Positions 16,304 through 25,631 are shown, counted from the first letter of the stretch. The stretch is 48,533 nucleotides of DNA from an uncultured Spirochaetales bacterium (GCA_934271365.1 CAKQRI010000009.1:1-48533), one strand, 5' to 3'. Made by a program: numbers and translations. Notes: a model not told the origin generated them from the letters alone.

Positions 16304-17815
16304 ATGGAAAACAAGCTCATAAAGATTACTCCACGTGATAATGTCGCTGTAGCAATACAGACCCTTCTAAAGGGTGATGTTGTCACTGTTGAAGGCGATA
16401 CTTTCACACTTCTTACAGATATTCCAGCAGGACATAAAGTAGCTCTTACTGACATCAGGAAAGATGAGCCGATCATCAAGTATGGATATCCAATAGGTGC
16501 AGCCAAAGAGGATATCTCTAAAGGCTCACATGTACATGCCTTCAATATCCATACTCTCTTAAGCGAGAGCGCAAGCTATAGCTATGATGAGAAGACTGCA
16601 AAGGAATATCTTGCTGAAGCTGAAGCTGATAAAAAGAGATGGGAAGGACACATTCCTGTAATTCAGGCCTACGAAAGAGCTAACGGAGCTATCGGAATAA
16701 GAAATGGTCTCTGGATTGTTCCTACTGTAGGATGTGTCAACCAGATTGCAAATAAGCTTGCATCATGGGGCAATGAGGCCCTAGGAATAGAGGATGGAGT
16801 CCATGCCTGGACCCATCCTTATGGCTGTTCACAGATGGGCGAAGACCATGAGAATACAAGAAGGATTCTTGCAGATCTTGTCCATCATCCAAACACAGGC
16901 GGAGTGCTTGTTCTTGGATTAGGCTGTGAGAACAATACAATGTCTAGCTTCAAAGAGCTCATTGGTCCTGTTGATGACAAGAGAGTCAAATTCCTTGTCT
17001 GCCAGGAAAGCGAAGATGAAATCAGAGATGCAAAAGCATTGATGACTGAGCTTGCTTCTACCATAAAGGAAGACAGAAGAACAACTGTTCCTATGTCAAA
17101 GCTGGTTGTAGGCTTCAAGTGCGGAGGCTCTGATGGATTCTCCGGCATTACAGCAAATCCTTTAGTAGGCCGCTTCTGCAATGAGCTTACAGCAATGGGT
17201 GGCACAGCAATTCTGACAGAAGTTCCAGAGATGTTCGGTGCAGAGCAGATGCTGATGAACAGAGCGAAAGATGAAGCTACTTATGAGAAGATTGTTAAGC
17301 TGATCAATACATTCAAAGAGTATTTCGTCTCACACAATCAGGTTGTATATGAGAATCCAAGCCCAGGAAACAAAGCTGGTGGAATCTCTACACTTGAGGA
17401 CAAGTCCCTCGGCTGCGTGCAGAAAGGCGGAAGAGCTCCTGTAAATGCAGTTCTAGGCTATGGAGAGAGAGTGCATGAGAATGGCCTCAATCTGCTTCTT
17501 GGTCCAGGAAATGACATAGTATCCACAACTGCACAGACAGCTGCAGGTGCTCATATAATCCTCTTCACAACAGGAAGGGGAACTCCACTGGGAGCTCCTG
17601 TTCCAACTGTCAAGATTGCAACAAACAGCACTCTTGCAGAGAAGAAGGCAGACTGGATTGATTTCAATGCAGGAACAATGCTTGAAAAGGATCCAAGAGC
17701 TGTTACAAACGAGCTCTTTGATCTGATCACAGCAATTGCAAACGGAAAGAAGACAAAGAATGAGGAGAATGGCTACTCGGAGATTTCACTCTTCAAGGAC
17801 GGTGTCATTCTCTGA
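16304..17815 (+). CDS. uxaA: Altronate dehydratase
   Basis: This 503-residue UxaA/GarD-family metal-dependent dehydratase converts D-altronate to 2-keto-3-deoxygluconate. The N-terminal SAF-like domain (residues 1-95, with GHKVALTDIRKDEPIIKYGYPIG and SHVHAFNI) is followed by the catalytic domain with HPYGCSQMGEDHENTRRIL, VLGLGCENN, VVGFKCGGSDGFSGITANP and TTGRGTPLG. I chose the ATG at 16304 because AGGA lies nine bases before it and overlaps the uxaB stop. The frame is open to 16229 but runs inside uxaB. Adjacent uxaB and uxaC fix the role in galacturonate breakdown. Confidence 0.93.
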   Translation: MENKLIKITPRDNVAVAIQTLLKGDVVTVEGDTFTLLTDIPAGHKVALTDIRKDEPIIKYGYPIGAAKEDISKGSHVHAFNIHTLLSESASYSYDEKTAKEYLAEAEADKKRWEGHIPVIQAYERANGAIGIRNGLWIVPTVGCVNQIANKLASWGNEALGIEDGVHAWTHPYGCSQMGEDHENTRRILADLVHHPNTGGVLVLGLGCENNTMSSFKELIGPVDDKRVKFLVCQESEDEIRDAKALMTELASTIKEDRRTTVPMSKLVVGFKCGGSDGFSGITANPLVGRFCNELTAMGGTAILTEVPEMFGAEQMLMNRAKDEATYEKIVKLINTFKEYFVSHNQVVYENPSPGNKAGGISTLEDKSLGCVQKGGRAPVNAVLGYGERVHENGLNLLLGPGNDIVSTTAQTAAGAHIILFTTGRGTPLGAPVPTVKIATNSTLAEKKADWIDFNAGTMLEKDPRAVTNELFDLITAIANGKKTKNEENGYSEISLFKDGVIL

Positions 17816-17821
17816 TAATGC

Positions 17822-17845
17822 AGGCATGGCTTTGATGTCATGCCT
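17822..17845 (+). promoter_or_regulatory. Intercistronic hairpin uxaA-uxaC
   Basis: AGGCATG (17822-17828) pairs with CATGCCT (17839-17845) around a 10-nt loop and is followed by TTAATAG, too poor in T for a strong terminator. It may stabilise the upstream message or reduce uxaC expression slightly. The uxaC ribosome-binding site AAGGAG lies 12 bases beyond. Confidence 0.45.
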
Positions 17846-17868
17846 TTAATAGTTATAAGGAGATTATT

Positions 17869-19272
17869 ATGAAGGAATTTATGGATAAGGATTTTCTCTT
17901 AAAAAACGATACAGCAAAGAAACTCTATCATGAATATGCAAAGGATATGCCTATTTTCGATTATCACTGCCACCTGATTCCATCTCAGATTGCAGAAGAT
18001 AAGAGATTCACCACTATCTCTGATGCATGGCTTGGCGGAGACCACTATAAGTGGAGACAGATCAGAACAGCAGGATTTGATGAGAATCTCATTACAGGAG
18101 ATGCTGATCCTTTTGATAAGTTCATGGCTTGGGCTGAGACAATGGAAAGCCTTGTAGGCAACCCTCTCTATCACTGGACACACCTTGAGCTTCAGCGCTA
18201 CTTCGGCATCTATGATGTTCTTAACAGAAAGAATGCAAAGAAGATCTACGACGAAGCAAACAGGAAATTCAAAGAAGATCCAGAGCTTTCCGTATTCGGT
18301 ATCATGAAGAAATTCAATGTTTATGCAGTTGGAACAACAGATGATCCTGCCGATGATCTTAAGTACCACAAGATAATAAAGGATGAAGGCAAATGCCCTG
18401 CAAAGGTAATTCCATCATACCGTCCAGATAAGGCTCTGAATATCGACAAGCCTGATTTCAAGGAGTATGTTGAGAAGCTAAGCAAGGCTTCAGGCATTGA
18501 GATCAAGAGCGCAGCAGATCTGGTGAAGGCACTAGAGAACAGACTCGACTTCTTCGTTGAGATGGGATGCAGAGCATCTGACCATGCTCTTGTTACATGC
18601 CCTCATACATTCTGGAGCGAAAGTGCTGTTAACAGCGTATTTGAGAAGAAGATGACAGGGGACACAGTAAGCGCTGAAGAAGCTGATGCATGGAGAACAT
18701 ATGTGCTCTCAGCTCTTGCCAGAGCTTACAATAAGAGAGGAGTTGCAATGCAGCTTCACTTTGCAGCGATCAGAGACAACAATCCCGGAATGTTCAGAAA
18801 GCTTGGACCTGACACAGGATATGATGCATCTCATGATAAAGAGCTTGCTTCTGGAGTTTCTGCTTTCATGGGAGCTCTCTCTGAGACAAATGAGATTCCT
18901 AAGACAATCTTCTATTCTCTGAACCCTAAAGACTACTACACTCTCGGCACTCTGATGGGATGCTATCAGGGCGGTGGAATCAGAGGAAAGATCCAGCTCG
19001 GATCTGCTTGGTGGTTCTGTGATCATAAGGATGGAATGGAGGAGCAGATGAAAGTGCTTGCAAACCTCGGGCAGCTTCCAGCATTCATCGGCATGCTTAC
19101 AGACTCAAGATCATTCCTCTCATATTCAAGACATGAGTACTTCAGACGCATACTCTGCAACCTTCTTGGCACATGGGTAGAGGATGGCGAGGTTCCAAAT
19201 GATGAAGAGATGCTTTCAAGAATAGTAAAGGACATCTGCTTCAACAACGCTCAGAGATACTTTGAAGGTTAA
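17869..19272 (+). CDS. uxaC: Uronate isomerase
   Basis: This 467-residue UxaC of the amidohydrolase superfamily isomerises D-galacturonate to D-tagaturonate and D-glucuronate to D-fructuronate. MPIFDYHCHLIP near residue 25 gives the metal-binding His pair. Other marks are RYFGIYDVLN, VYAVGTTDDPADDL, MQLHFAAIRDNN and LTDSRSFLSYSRHEYFRRILC. The length matches the E. coli enzyme. AAGGAG stands 7 nt before the ATG. Its position after the reductase and dehydratase reverses metabolic order but is common in uxa operons. The family has both metal-dependent and less dependent members; nothing unusual is seen here. Confidence 0.93.
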   Translation: MKEFMDKDFLLKNDTAKKLYHEYAKDMPIFDYHCHLIPSQIAEDKRFTTISDAWLGGDHYKWRQIRTAGFDENLITGDADPFDKFMAWAETMESLVGNPLYHWTHLELQRYFGIYDVLNRKNAKKIYDEANRKFKEDPELSVFGIMKKFNVYAVGTTDDPADDLKYHKIIKDEGKCPAKVIPSYRPDKALNIDKPDFKEYVEKLSKASGIEIKSAADLVKALENRLDFFVEMGCRASDHALVTCPHTFWSESAVNSVFEKKMTGDTVSAEEADAWRTYVLSALARAYNKRGVAMQLHFAAIRDNNPGMFRKLGPDTGYDASHDKELASGVSAFMGALSETNEIPKTIFYSLNPKDYYTLGTLMGCYQGGGIRGKIQLGSAWWFCDHKDGMEEQMKVLANLGQLPAFIGMLTDSRSFLSYSRHEYFRRILCNLLGTWVEDGEVPNDEEMLSRIVKDICFNNAQRYFEG

Positions 19273-19273
19273 G

Positions 19274-20041
19274 ATGGCAAAAGAGAATGATGACAAGCAG
19301 CTCAGTGCTGTAGAGAGAACAATGAGCATATTGGAAGCGATTTCCAAGAGCGCATCCAATCTTGAGTTGCTCTCTAAGACGACATCTATTCCAAAGGCGA
19401 CTCTTTTAAGGTTTCTATCCTCCTTGTCTAATCTCGGCTATGTCTATAGAGATGATGCAGATAGATATCATCTTACTATGAAAATGTTCTCAATCGGATC
19501 CAGAAGCCTAAGGGATCTGGATCTGATCTCCATAGCAAAGCCTTTTACCAAGAAGCTTTCAGAAGAACTTGGTGAGACAGTGCATATGGGAATTCTTGAG
19601 GAAGATCAGGCTGTCTATGTTCTGAAGGAAGAATCCTATTTCACAATCAGGATGTATTCCAGAGTTGGAAAAGCCATTCCTCTATACTGCACAGCAATCG
19701 GAAAGATATTCCTATCTGAGATGTCAGAGAAGGAACTCGATAGCTATCTCAAAACTCACGAATTAAAGCCATTCACACCCAAATCCATAAGAACTGAATC
19801 AGCGCTTAAAGAAGAGCTTGCAAGGATACGGGAACGTGGATGGTCTATAGACGATGAAGAGCATGAGGAAAATATCATGTGCCTAGGTGCTCCTATCAGG
19901 GACTACACAGGGAAGGTGCTTGCAGCAATCAGCGTATCCTGGCCTCTGTTCCGCTTTGATGAAATCAACTATGAGAAAGCACTTGAGAAAATAAAGGATG
20001 CAGCAGCCAGAATCTCAGAAATCTATGGATCTGAAAGATAA
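19274..20041 (+). CDS. kdgR: IclR-family regulator, probable KdgR
   Basis: This 255-residue IclR-type regulator has an N-terminal winged helix-turn-helix (about residues 10-70, with SKTTSIPKATLLRFLSSL as the recognition region). The C-terminal effector domain carries GETVHMGILEEDQAVYVLKEES and YCTAIGKIFLSEMSEKEL. The ATG at 19274 sits one base after the uxaC stop with AAGG five bases before it. The open frame from a TTG at 19262 is less likely. Position in a galacturonate operon and a perfect KdgR-type palindrome elsewhere in the window suggest repression relieved by 2-keto-3-deoxygluconate. Effector identity is inferred. Confidence 0.88.
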   Translation: MAKENDDKQLSAVERTMSILEAISKSASNLELLSKTTSIPKATLLRFLSSLSNLGYVYRDDADRYHLTMKMFSIGSRSLRDLDLISIAKPFTKKLSEELGETVHMGILEEDQAVYVLKEESYFTIRMYSRVGKAIPLYCTAIGKIFLSEMSEKELDSYLKTHELKPFTPKSIRTESALKEELARIRERGWSIDDEEHEENIMCLGAPIRDYTGKVLAAISVSWPLFRFDEINYEKALEKIKDAAARISEIYGSER

Positions 20042-20050
20042 TCAATAGGG

Positions 20051-20080
20051 CCAGAGGCAATCACCTCTGGTCGTTCTTTT
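20051..20080 (+). terminator. Terminator of uxaBAC-kdgR operon
   Basis: CCAGAGG (20051-20057) and CCTCTGG (20064-20070) form a perfect 7-bp stem with a 6-nt loop followed by TCGTTCTTTT. It overlaps the last codons of the convergent MATE gene. Confidence 0.7.
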
Positions 20081-21455
20081 CAAGCATATGGAAAATATAA
20101 ACAATAACAGCTACTGAAAGAATGAAGGTAATTACATCAGAAACCGGCATCGAATACAGAACTCCATCAAGTCCGAAGAAGATAGGAAGAATAATTGCAA
20201 AACCTACTCCGAATACAATCTCTCTTGTAACTGATAGCATCGTAGATAGGAATGCTCTGCCAATTGCCTGAAGATAGATGAATGTAGCTTTATTGATGCA
20301 GGCAAAAATAATCATAGATAGAAAGATTCTGAATGCACGTACTCCGAATTCTGTATAGTGAATGCTCTCTCCTGAAGCTCCGAATATGGCAATGAGAGTC
20401 CTTGGGCAGAATTCCACAATGAAAAGCGCAATGATTCCGAGTACTGTCTCTGCAATCAGAAGATATTCAAAAAGCTTTCTTACCCTATCATTCCTGCCCT
20501 TTCCAAGATTATAGCCAGCAATAGGGATGCATCCAGCAGCAAGTCCTACAGATATAGAGATGACAATCTGGAAGAACTTCATGACGATTCCTACAACAGC
20601 CATAGGAATCTGAGAAAGAGATGGATCACTGAAGACCTGATCCAGCCTGCTGTATTTATTAAGCATCGAATTGATTGCAGCCATTGCAGCAACAAGTGAT
20701 ATCTGCGCAAGGAATGAGGTAAGACCAAGAGATAAGAATCTTGTGCATATAGGAAAAGACAGCTTAAAGCTCGCCCTAGAAAGACTTATATTCTTCATCT
20801 TCGATATCCTAACAGCAGAAAGAATCGCTGTAACAATCTGGCCGGCTACAGTTGCAACTGCAGCCCCCATCATTCCCCAGTGGAAAGCAAAGATGAAGAT
20901 AGGATCCAATATGATATTCACAGCTGCACCTGCAAGCGTTGAGACCATAGCAAACAGCGGAGATCCATCAGATCTGATCACAGGATTCATAGCCTGCCCA
21001 AAAACATAAAATGGAATGCCTAGAGTTATATAGAAGAAGTATTCCTTAGATAACCTGAAAGTCTCTTCATTAACATGACCTCCAAAGAAAGCGAGTATTG
21101 CATCTGAGCATATCAGGTAGATTGCTGTGATCAGAAGCGATGAGATAATAGATAGAACAATGGCATTTCCAACAGAATGCGAGGCCTTATCGTGTTCGCC
21201 AAGTCCCAGCGAAATGCTTACGAAAGCACAGCAGCCATCACCAATCATCACAGCAATTCCAAGTGCAACAACAGTCAGAGGAAAGACAACTGTATTTGCA
21301 GCATTGCCAAAAGAGCCAAGATAAGATGCATTTGCAATGAAGATCTGGTCTACTATATCATAAAGCGCTCCAACAACCAGAGATATGACACAAGGCAACG
21401 CATAGCGCTTCATAAGATGAGAGACTCTCTCCTCTTCCAGATAATTATCAGACAT
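20061..21455 (-). CDS. MATE-family multidrug exporter
   Basis: This 464-residue inner-membrane exporter of the MATE/MatE (MepA-like) type has about 12 hydrophobic helices in two related halves. The first half opens LMKRYALPCVISLVVGALYDIVDQIFIA, with the P and D residues typical of helix 1. The second half repeats FKLSFPICTRFLSLGLTSFLAQISL. Such proteins exchange cationic drugs or metabolites for Na+ or H+. The ATG at 21455 follows GGAGGTGAAT. A further in-frame ATG at 21467 would overlap that ribosome-binding site and is less likely. No link to the flanking uronate or purine genes is evident. Confidence 0.9.
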   Translation of the reverse strand: MSDNYLEEERVSHLMKRYALPCVISLVVGALYDIVDQIFIANASYLGSFGNAANTVVFPLTVVALGIAVMIGDGCCAFVSISLGLGEHDKASHSVGNAIVLSIISSLLITAIYLICSDAILAFFGGHVNEETFRLSKEYFFYITLGIPFYVFGQAMNPVIRSDGSPLFAMVSTLAGAAVNIILDPIFIFAFHWGMMGAAVATVAGQIVTAILSAVRISKMKNISLSRASFKLSFPICTRFLSLGLTSFLAQISLVAAMAAINSMLNKYSRLDQVFSDPSLSQIPMAVVGIVMKFFQIVISISVGLAAGCIPIAGYNLGKGRNDRVRKLFEYLLIAETVLGIIALFIVEFCPRTLIAIFGASGESIHYTEFGVRAFRIFLSMIIFACINKATFIYLQAIGRAFLSTMLSVTREIVFGVGFAIILPIFFGLDGVLYSMPVSDVITFILSVAVIVYIFHMLEKNDQR

Positions 21456-21468
21456 ATTCACCTCCAAG

Positions 21469-21532
21469 CTGGACTTACGCCAAGAGGCAGCACGCTTACA
21501 AAAAAAGCAGCCTTAACTGGACTTATGCCAAG
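21469..21532 (+). repeat. Short direct repeat upstream of MATE gene
   Basis: CTGGACTTACGCCAAG (21469-21484) recurs as CTGGACTTATGCCAAG (21517-21532), with one mismatch in 16 and a 48-base period. The second copy lies in the loop of the terminator of the NCS2 gene and the first just before the MATE ribosome-binding site. It could be a pair of operator sites for the MATE gene or a small local duplication. Confidence 0.45.
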
Positions 21533-21537
21533 GCTGC
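21500..21537 (-). terminator. Terminator of NCS2 permease gene
   Basis: On the minus strand, GCAGCCTT (plus 21530-21537) pairs with AAGGCTGC (plus 21507-21514), followed by a run of seven T. It lies about 55 bases after the permease stop. Confidence 0.8.
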
Positions 21538-21591
21538 TCGTTATCTAGAAAGAATTTTTACATTCTTTTCCAGTTTTTTTCAAGCGATAGA

Positions 21592-22902
21592 TTATGCAAT
21601 TGCATCAACAATAATCTTCAGAACGAATAGAAGTGCTACTACGATTGTTGGAATGCCAATAGACTTGAATTCCTTCTTGCAGAGCTTGATGATCACATAA
21701 GAGAGAATACCGAACATAATACCATCAGAGATGGAATATGCGCAGAGCATGAACAGGATTGTAAGGAATGCAGGAATACCCTCTGATGCATCTGAAAAAT
21801 CAATATCCTTAACAGGGCTCATCATGTAGAAGCCTACAAGAATGAGAGCTGGAGCTGTAGCAGCTGATGGGATAGAGAGGAACAGAGGAGAGAGGAACAG
21901 TGAAAGGAAGAACAGAAGAGCTGTAACAACAGCTGTAAGACCAGTTCTACCGCCTTCAACTACGCCTGTTGAGCTTTCTACGAATGTTGTAACAGTAGAT
22001 GTACCAAGCATAGCACCTACAGTTGTTCCGATAGCATCTGCAAATAAAGCTTCCTTACAATTAGGAATAGAACCATCTTCCTTGATCATATCTGCCTTTG
22101 TTGCACATCCGATAAGAGTACCAACTGTATCGAACATATCAACAAAGAGGAATGTGAACATGATTACGATGAAATCTGCAGAAAGAACATTTGTCCACTC
22201 GAATTTCATGAATGTAGGAGCAATAGATGGAGGAAGATAAGAACCGCCACTATACTTTGTTACTCCGAATGGAATACCTATGATTGTAGAAATGACTATG
22301 CCAATCAGGAGCGCACCCTTAACATTATATGCAATAAGTACAGCAGTAACGATAAGACCGATCAAAGCAACAAGAGCAGCTGGAGATGATGTCCAGTTAG
22401 AAAGGCTTACAAGTGTTGCACCGTCATCTACAACGATTCCTGCATTCTGAAGTCCGATGAATGCAATAAACAGGCCAATACCTACGCTGATTGCCTTCTT
22501 AAGGTTAGCAGGAATTGAATTTACGATTGCCTCACGTACATTGAAGAAAGTCAGAAGGATGAAAATTATACCTTCAATGAAAACAGCTGTTAATGCCATC
22601 TGCCAGCTATAGCCCATCTGAAGAACTACAGTATATGCAAGGAATGCATTGAGTCCCATTCCTGGAGCAAGTGCAAATGGGAGATTAGCTATCACACCCA
22701 TTACCAATGTTGCAATTCCAGCAGATAGTGCTGTAGCTGTGAATACCGCACCAGCATCCATTCCAGCAACTCCAAGTATTGAAGGGTTTACAGCAAGAAT
22801 GTAAGCCATTGCCAGGAATGTTGTGATACCTGCGACAATCTCAGTTCGAATAGATGTATTCTTTTTAACCAGATCTTCTTTCTTATAGGTAATAAATTCC
22901 AT
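21592..22902 (-). CDS. Purine permease, NCS2 family (AzgA/PbuG-like)
   Basis: This 436-residue membrane permease belongs to the AzgA/PbuG branch of NCS2, which takes up adenine, guanine or hypoxanthine with protons. It has the N-terminal EIVAGITTFLAMAYILAVNPSIL, the substrate motif NLPFALAPGMGLNAFLAY (residues 74-91), VGIGLFIAFIGLQNAGI, and DMFDTVGTLIG in the C-terminal half. AGGAGG precedes the ATG. It is transcribed divergently from adenine deaminase, which supports adenine as a substrate. A TTGCAA / TAGAAA promoter with a 16-nt spacer lies within the shared regulatory region. Confidence 0.9.
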   Translation of the reverse strand: MEFITYKKEDLVKKNTSIRTEIVAGITTFLAMAYILAVNPSILGVAGMDAGAVFTATALSAGIATLVMGVIANLPFALAPGMGLNAFLAYTVVLQMGYSWQMALTAVFIEGIIFILLTFFNVREAIVNSIPANLKKAISVGIGLFIAFIGLQNAGIVVDDGATLVSLSNWTSSPAALVALIGLIVTAVLIAYNVKGALLIGIVISTIIGIPFGVTKYSGGSYLPPSIAPTFMKFEWTNVLSADFIVIMFTFLFVDMFDTVGTLIGCATKADMIKEDGSIPNCKEALFADAIGTTVGAMLGTSTVTTFVESSTGVVEGGRTGLTAVVTALLFFLSLFLSPLFLSIPSAATAPALILVGFYMMSPVKDIDFSDASEGIPAFLTILFMLCAYSISDGIMFGILSYVIIKLCKKEFKSIGIPTIVVALLFVLKIIVDAIA

Positions 22903-22968
22903 CTATATTCCTCCTTTTTGAATATCATCTTTTATTTTACGGACTATTTTCTATTTTGTGCTAAAAAA

Positions 22969-23041
22969 GTTGCAATTTGTTGTTTTTTTCAACATTACGC
23001 AACAAATAGACAATTTTTTGAGTTATTCAACAATTTGCAAC
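22969..23041 (+). promoter_or_regulatory. Inverted repeat in divergent purine-gene control region
   Basis: GTTGCAATTTGTTG (22969-22982) and CAACAATTTGCAAC (23028-23041) are inverted copies matching at 13 of 14 positions, centred 59 bases apart. The left copy supplies the probable -35 (TTGCAA) of the NCS2 permease promoter. The right copy is about 30 bases from a TATAAT (23073-23078) before adenine deaminase. The intervening AT-rich DNA holds further CAACA/TTGTTG elements. One repressor binding both copies could loop the DNA and control purine uptake and adenine use together. Confidence 0.5.
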
Positions 23042-23096
23042 ATTTTCAACCAAAAACACATGAATATGGATATATAATAAATGCTGGAGGTTCAGA

Positions 23097-24830
23097 ATGG
23101 ACAGGAAAACAGTAAAGACTCTTATTGATGCCTCAATGGGCATGACTGAGGCAGACCTTGCTATAAAGAATGCGAAAGTAGTAGATGTATATAATCAGAA
23201 TATATTCGAATCCACAGTATATGTGAAAGATGGGTACATCATCGGATTTGATGGGAAAAGGAAAGCAGAAAAGGAAGTCGATGCAGAAGGAAAATATCTG
23301 ATTCCTGGATTCATCGATGGTCACTGCCACATAGAAAGCAGCCATCTCTCACCTTCTGAATTCTCTGATGCTGTAGTTCCATGCGGAACAACAACAGTGA
23401 TAGCCGATCCTCATGAGATCTGCAACGTAGCTGGACTAGATGCTCTTTCGTATATGCTGAAGAGCGCAGAGCATGCTCCTCTTCAGATCTTCTACATGTT
23501 CCCATCCTGTGTTCCAGCAACCCCATTTGAACACTCAGGTGCAGTTCTTGAGGCGGACTCAATAGAAAAGGTTCTAGATAATCCGAAGCTTCTCGGACTT
23601 GGAGAGATGATGAACTATCCAGGAATAATAAATGCAGATGATTCTGTTCTTGCCAAGCTTGAATGTGCTTATAAAAGAGGAAAGAGCATTGACGGACATG
23701 CGCCATCAATTGTAGGACAGGGACTAGATGCATATATTCTCACAGGTATAACAAATGACCATGAATGCGAAACACCTGATGAGCTCAGAGAGAAAATCAG
23801 AAAAGGAATGTATGTGCTTCTAAGACAGGGAACAGCATGCAAGAATGTTCTCAACCTCCTTCCTGGAGTTGATGATTCAAACTACAGAAGGACAATGTTC
23901 TGCACAGATGACAGACAGCCGCAGTCAATAACCAGAGAAGGACATATAAACTATGCGGTTAACCTTGCAATAAATGCAGGGCTCAATCCTATTAAGGCAA
24001 TAACAATTGCAAGCCTGAATGCTTCTGATTGCTTCTCTCTCCATGACAGAGGAGCAATCGCACCAGGAAAGCGTGCAGACTTCTTCTTATCTGAATCAAT
24101 AAATGAGATTAAGCCTACAGATGTATTCATTGGCGGAAAGCTTGCAGGTAAAGATGGGAAGGCCGTAATCAAAGCTCCACATGTCATTCCTGAAGGCGTC
24201 AGCGGAAGAATGGATATAAAGGACTTCTCAAAAAGCCGTCTCTCACTGAAGCTGAAGAGCGACAGAGTACGAATCATCGATATAATCCCAGGTGGCGTTG
24301 TAACTGGAAAAGGTGAAGCCACTGTAAAAAGAGGAGAGGATGGAGAATGGATACATAATCCAGAGGACGATATCCTGAAGCTTGCCGTAATTGAACGACA
24401 TCATGGAACAGGAAATGTCGGCGTTGCTCTGATCAGAGGCTATGGGATGAAGCACGGAGCTGTAGCGACTTCCATTGCACATGATTCGCATAACATCATT
24501 GTAATCGGAGATAATGATGATGATATGTTCTCTGCAGTGAAAGACCTCGAGGCCATGGGTGGCGGAATAACAATCTTCAAAGATGGAAAGAAGCTGGGCT
24601 CCCATCAGCTTGAAATCGGAGGTCTGATGACAGATCTCCCGCTAGAGAGAGTCACAGAATGCCTTGATGAGCTTCATGACATTGCAGATAAGGAGCTTAA
24701 GGTGAACAAGGAGATAGATCCGTTCATGACACTCTGCTTCATGGCGCTTCCTGTAATCCCAAGCTACAAGCTAACAGACTGCGGATTATTTGATGTAACA
24801 ACATTCAGCTTTGTAGATATAAACCTATAA
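23097..24830 (+). CDS. ade: Adenine deaminase
   Basis: This 577-residue amidohydrolase-superfamily adenine deaminase (AdeC/Ade) converts adenine to hypoxanthine and ammonia. Metal ligands appear in GFIDGHCHIESSHLSP (about residues 70-85) and IADPHEICNV. A further block, FCTDDRQP, precedes the typical C-terminal domain with AVIERHHGTGNVGVALIRGYGMKHGAVATSIAHDSHN. The length is that of the family. GGAGG is six bases before the ATG. With the divergent purine permease it forms an adenine uptake and salvage unit; the product enters the hypoxanthine pool. Confidence 0.94.
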   Translation: MDRKTVKTLIDASMGMTEADLAIKNAKVVDVYNQNIFESTVYVKDGYIIGFDGKRKAEKEVDAEGKYLIPGFIDGHCHIESSHLSPSEFSDAVVPCGTTTVIADPHEICNVAGLDALSYMLKSAEHAPLQIFYMFPSCVPATPFEHSGAVLEADSIEKVLDNPKLLGLGEMMNYPGIINADDSVLAKLECAYKRGKSIDGHAPSIVGQGLDAYILTGITNDHECETPDELREKIRKGMYVLLRQGTACKNVLNLLPGVDDSNYRRTMFCTDDRQPQSITREGHINYAVNLAINAGLNPIKAITIASLNASDCFSLHDRGAIAPGKRADFFLSESINEIKPTDVFIGGKLAGKDGKAVIKAPHVIPEGVSGRMDIKDFSKSRLSLKLKSDRVRIIDIIPGGVVTGKGEATVKRGEDGEWIHNPEDDILKLAVIERHHGTGNVGVALIRGYGMKHGAVATSIAHDSHNIIVIGDNDDDMFSAVKDLEAMGGGITIFKDGKKLGSHQLEIGGLMTDLPLERVTECLDELHDIADKELKVNKEIDPFMTLCFMALPVIPSYKLTDCGLFDVTTFSFVDINL

Positions 24831-24839
24831 CAGAAATAA

Positions 24840-24900
24840 AGACCACATCGGTTGTGATATGAACCCCTCTTATTGGAACATAAATCCATAGGAGTGGTCT
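24840..24900 (+). other. Structured element between ade and CE12 gene
   Basis: AGACCAC (24840-24846) pairs with GTGGTCT (24894-24900), enclosing two smaller imperfect hairpins (around 24846-24858 and 24866-24893). It lies between convergent genes and is followed on the plus strand by CTTCGCTTCTACTTT, a weak T-rich tail. It is probably a bidirectional terminator. The multi-branch shape also fits a small structured RNA. Confidence 0.35.
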
Positions 24901-24908
24901 CTTCGCTT

Positions 24909-25631
24909 CTACTTTCCCTCATCCATCAGAGAAAGCTTCTCCAGACTCTCCCTATGAGAACCTGAAGCTTTCAGGAAAGAAGGAACTGGATCAAGCTCTG
25001 AAAGCTTTTCTGCAGCAACTGATGCAATCCATGCAGCACCTTCAGGTCTTAAATGTGTATTATCTTCCTTGCCATCTGGATAGTTCTCGTAGATACCTGC
25101 AGGAAAGTTCATGAAGTACCTGTGGCTCTCTTCATCACCTATTCTCTCAAGCTCAATCATAGTAGGAATAGTGAGATCAATAACAGGAACACCAGCCTGG
25201 TAACCTGCAGCCTTCATTGCAGCTGGATAATCCCCATGGGTATCTTCTATATCCCCATCAGAAAATCTTCTGCGTGCAATGGATGTTGCAAAATATACAG
25301 CTACGCCCTTCTTCTTAAGTTCTGATGCCATATATACAAGATTTGCAATATAGCTGCTCCACGGATCACTATGGCGCTCGGCATCAGGCTTTGAATCATT
25401 ATGGCCAAACTGGATTATAGCAGCATCCCCATCTTCTGCTACAAGAAGAGCGCTGGAGAATATGCCACTTAGAATAGCAGACCTTGTTGATAACCCATTC
25501 CTTGCCCTGTTATCAATAACCCATCCATCATTTATATAAGCTGAAAAAGCCTCGCCCCAGCCTGTTTCCGGCCTAGCCTCAGGCATCTTTACAGCACATG
25601 TAGAATCACCAAAAAGAAATAATCTATTCAT
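24909..25631 (-). CDS. Rhamnogalacturonan acetylesterase, SGNH/CE12 family
   Basis: This 240-residue SGNH hydrolase of carbohydrate esterase family 12 (RhgT/YesT-like) removes acetyl groups from rhamnogalacturonan. The four SGNH blocks are GDST with nucleophile Ser10, NRARNGLSTRS (Gly/Arg-Asn), FGHNDSK (Asn) and DNTHLRPEGA (catalytic Asp and His). The catalytic Glu/Asp spacing is normal. There is no signal peptide, so it deacetylates oligosaccharides after uptake. A terminator separates it from kdgK upstream, implying its own, unrecognised promoter. The ribosome-binding site is weak. Confidence 0.88.
   Translation of the reverse strand: MNRLFLFGDSTCAVKMPEARPETGWGEAFSAYINDGWVIDNRARNGLSTRSAILSGIFSSALLVAEDGDAAIIQFGHNDSKPDAERHSDPWSSYIANLVYMASELKKKGVAVYFATSIARRRFSDGDIEDTHGDYPAAMKAAGYQAGVPVIDLTIPTMIELERIGDEESHRYFMNFPAGIYENYPDGKEDNTHLRPEGAAWIASVAAEKLSELDPVPSFLKASGSHRESLEKLSLMDEGK

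Noticed and set aside
22903..23096. Purine riboswitch between NCS2 permease and adenine deaminase
   Set aside because: The three-way-junction core with its conserved loop residues is not present on either strand; the repeats there look like protein operators.
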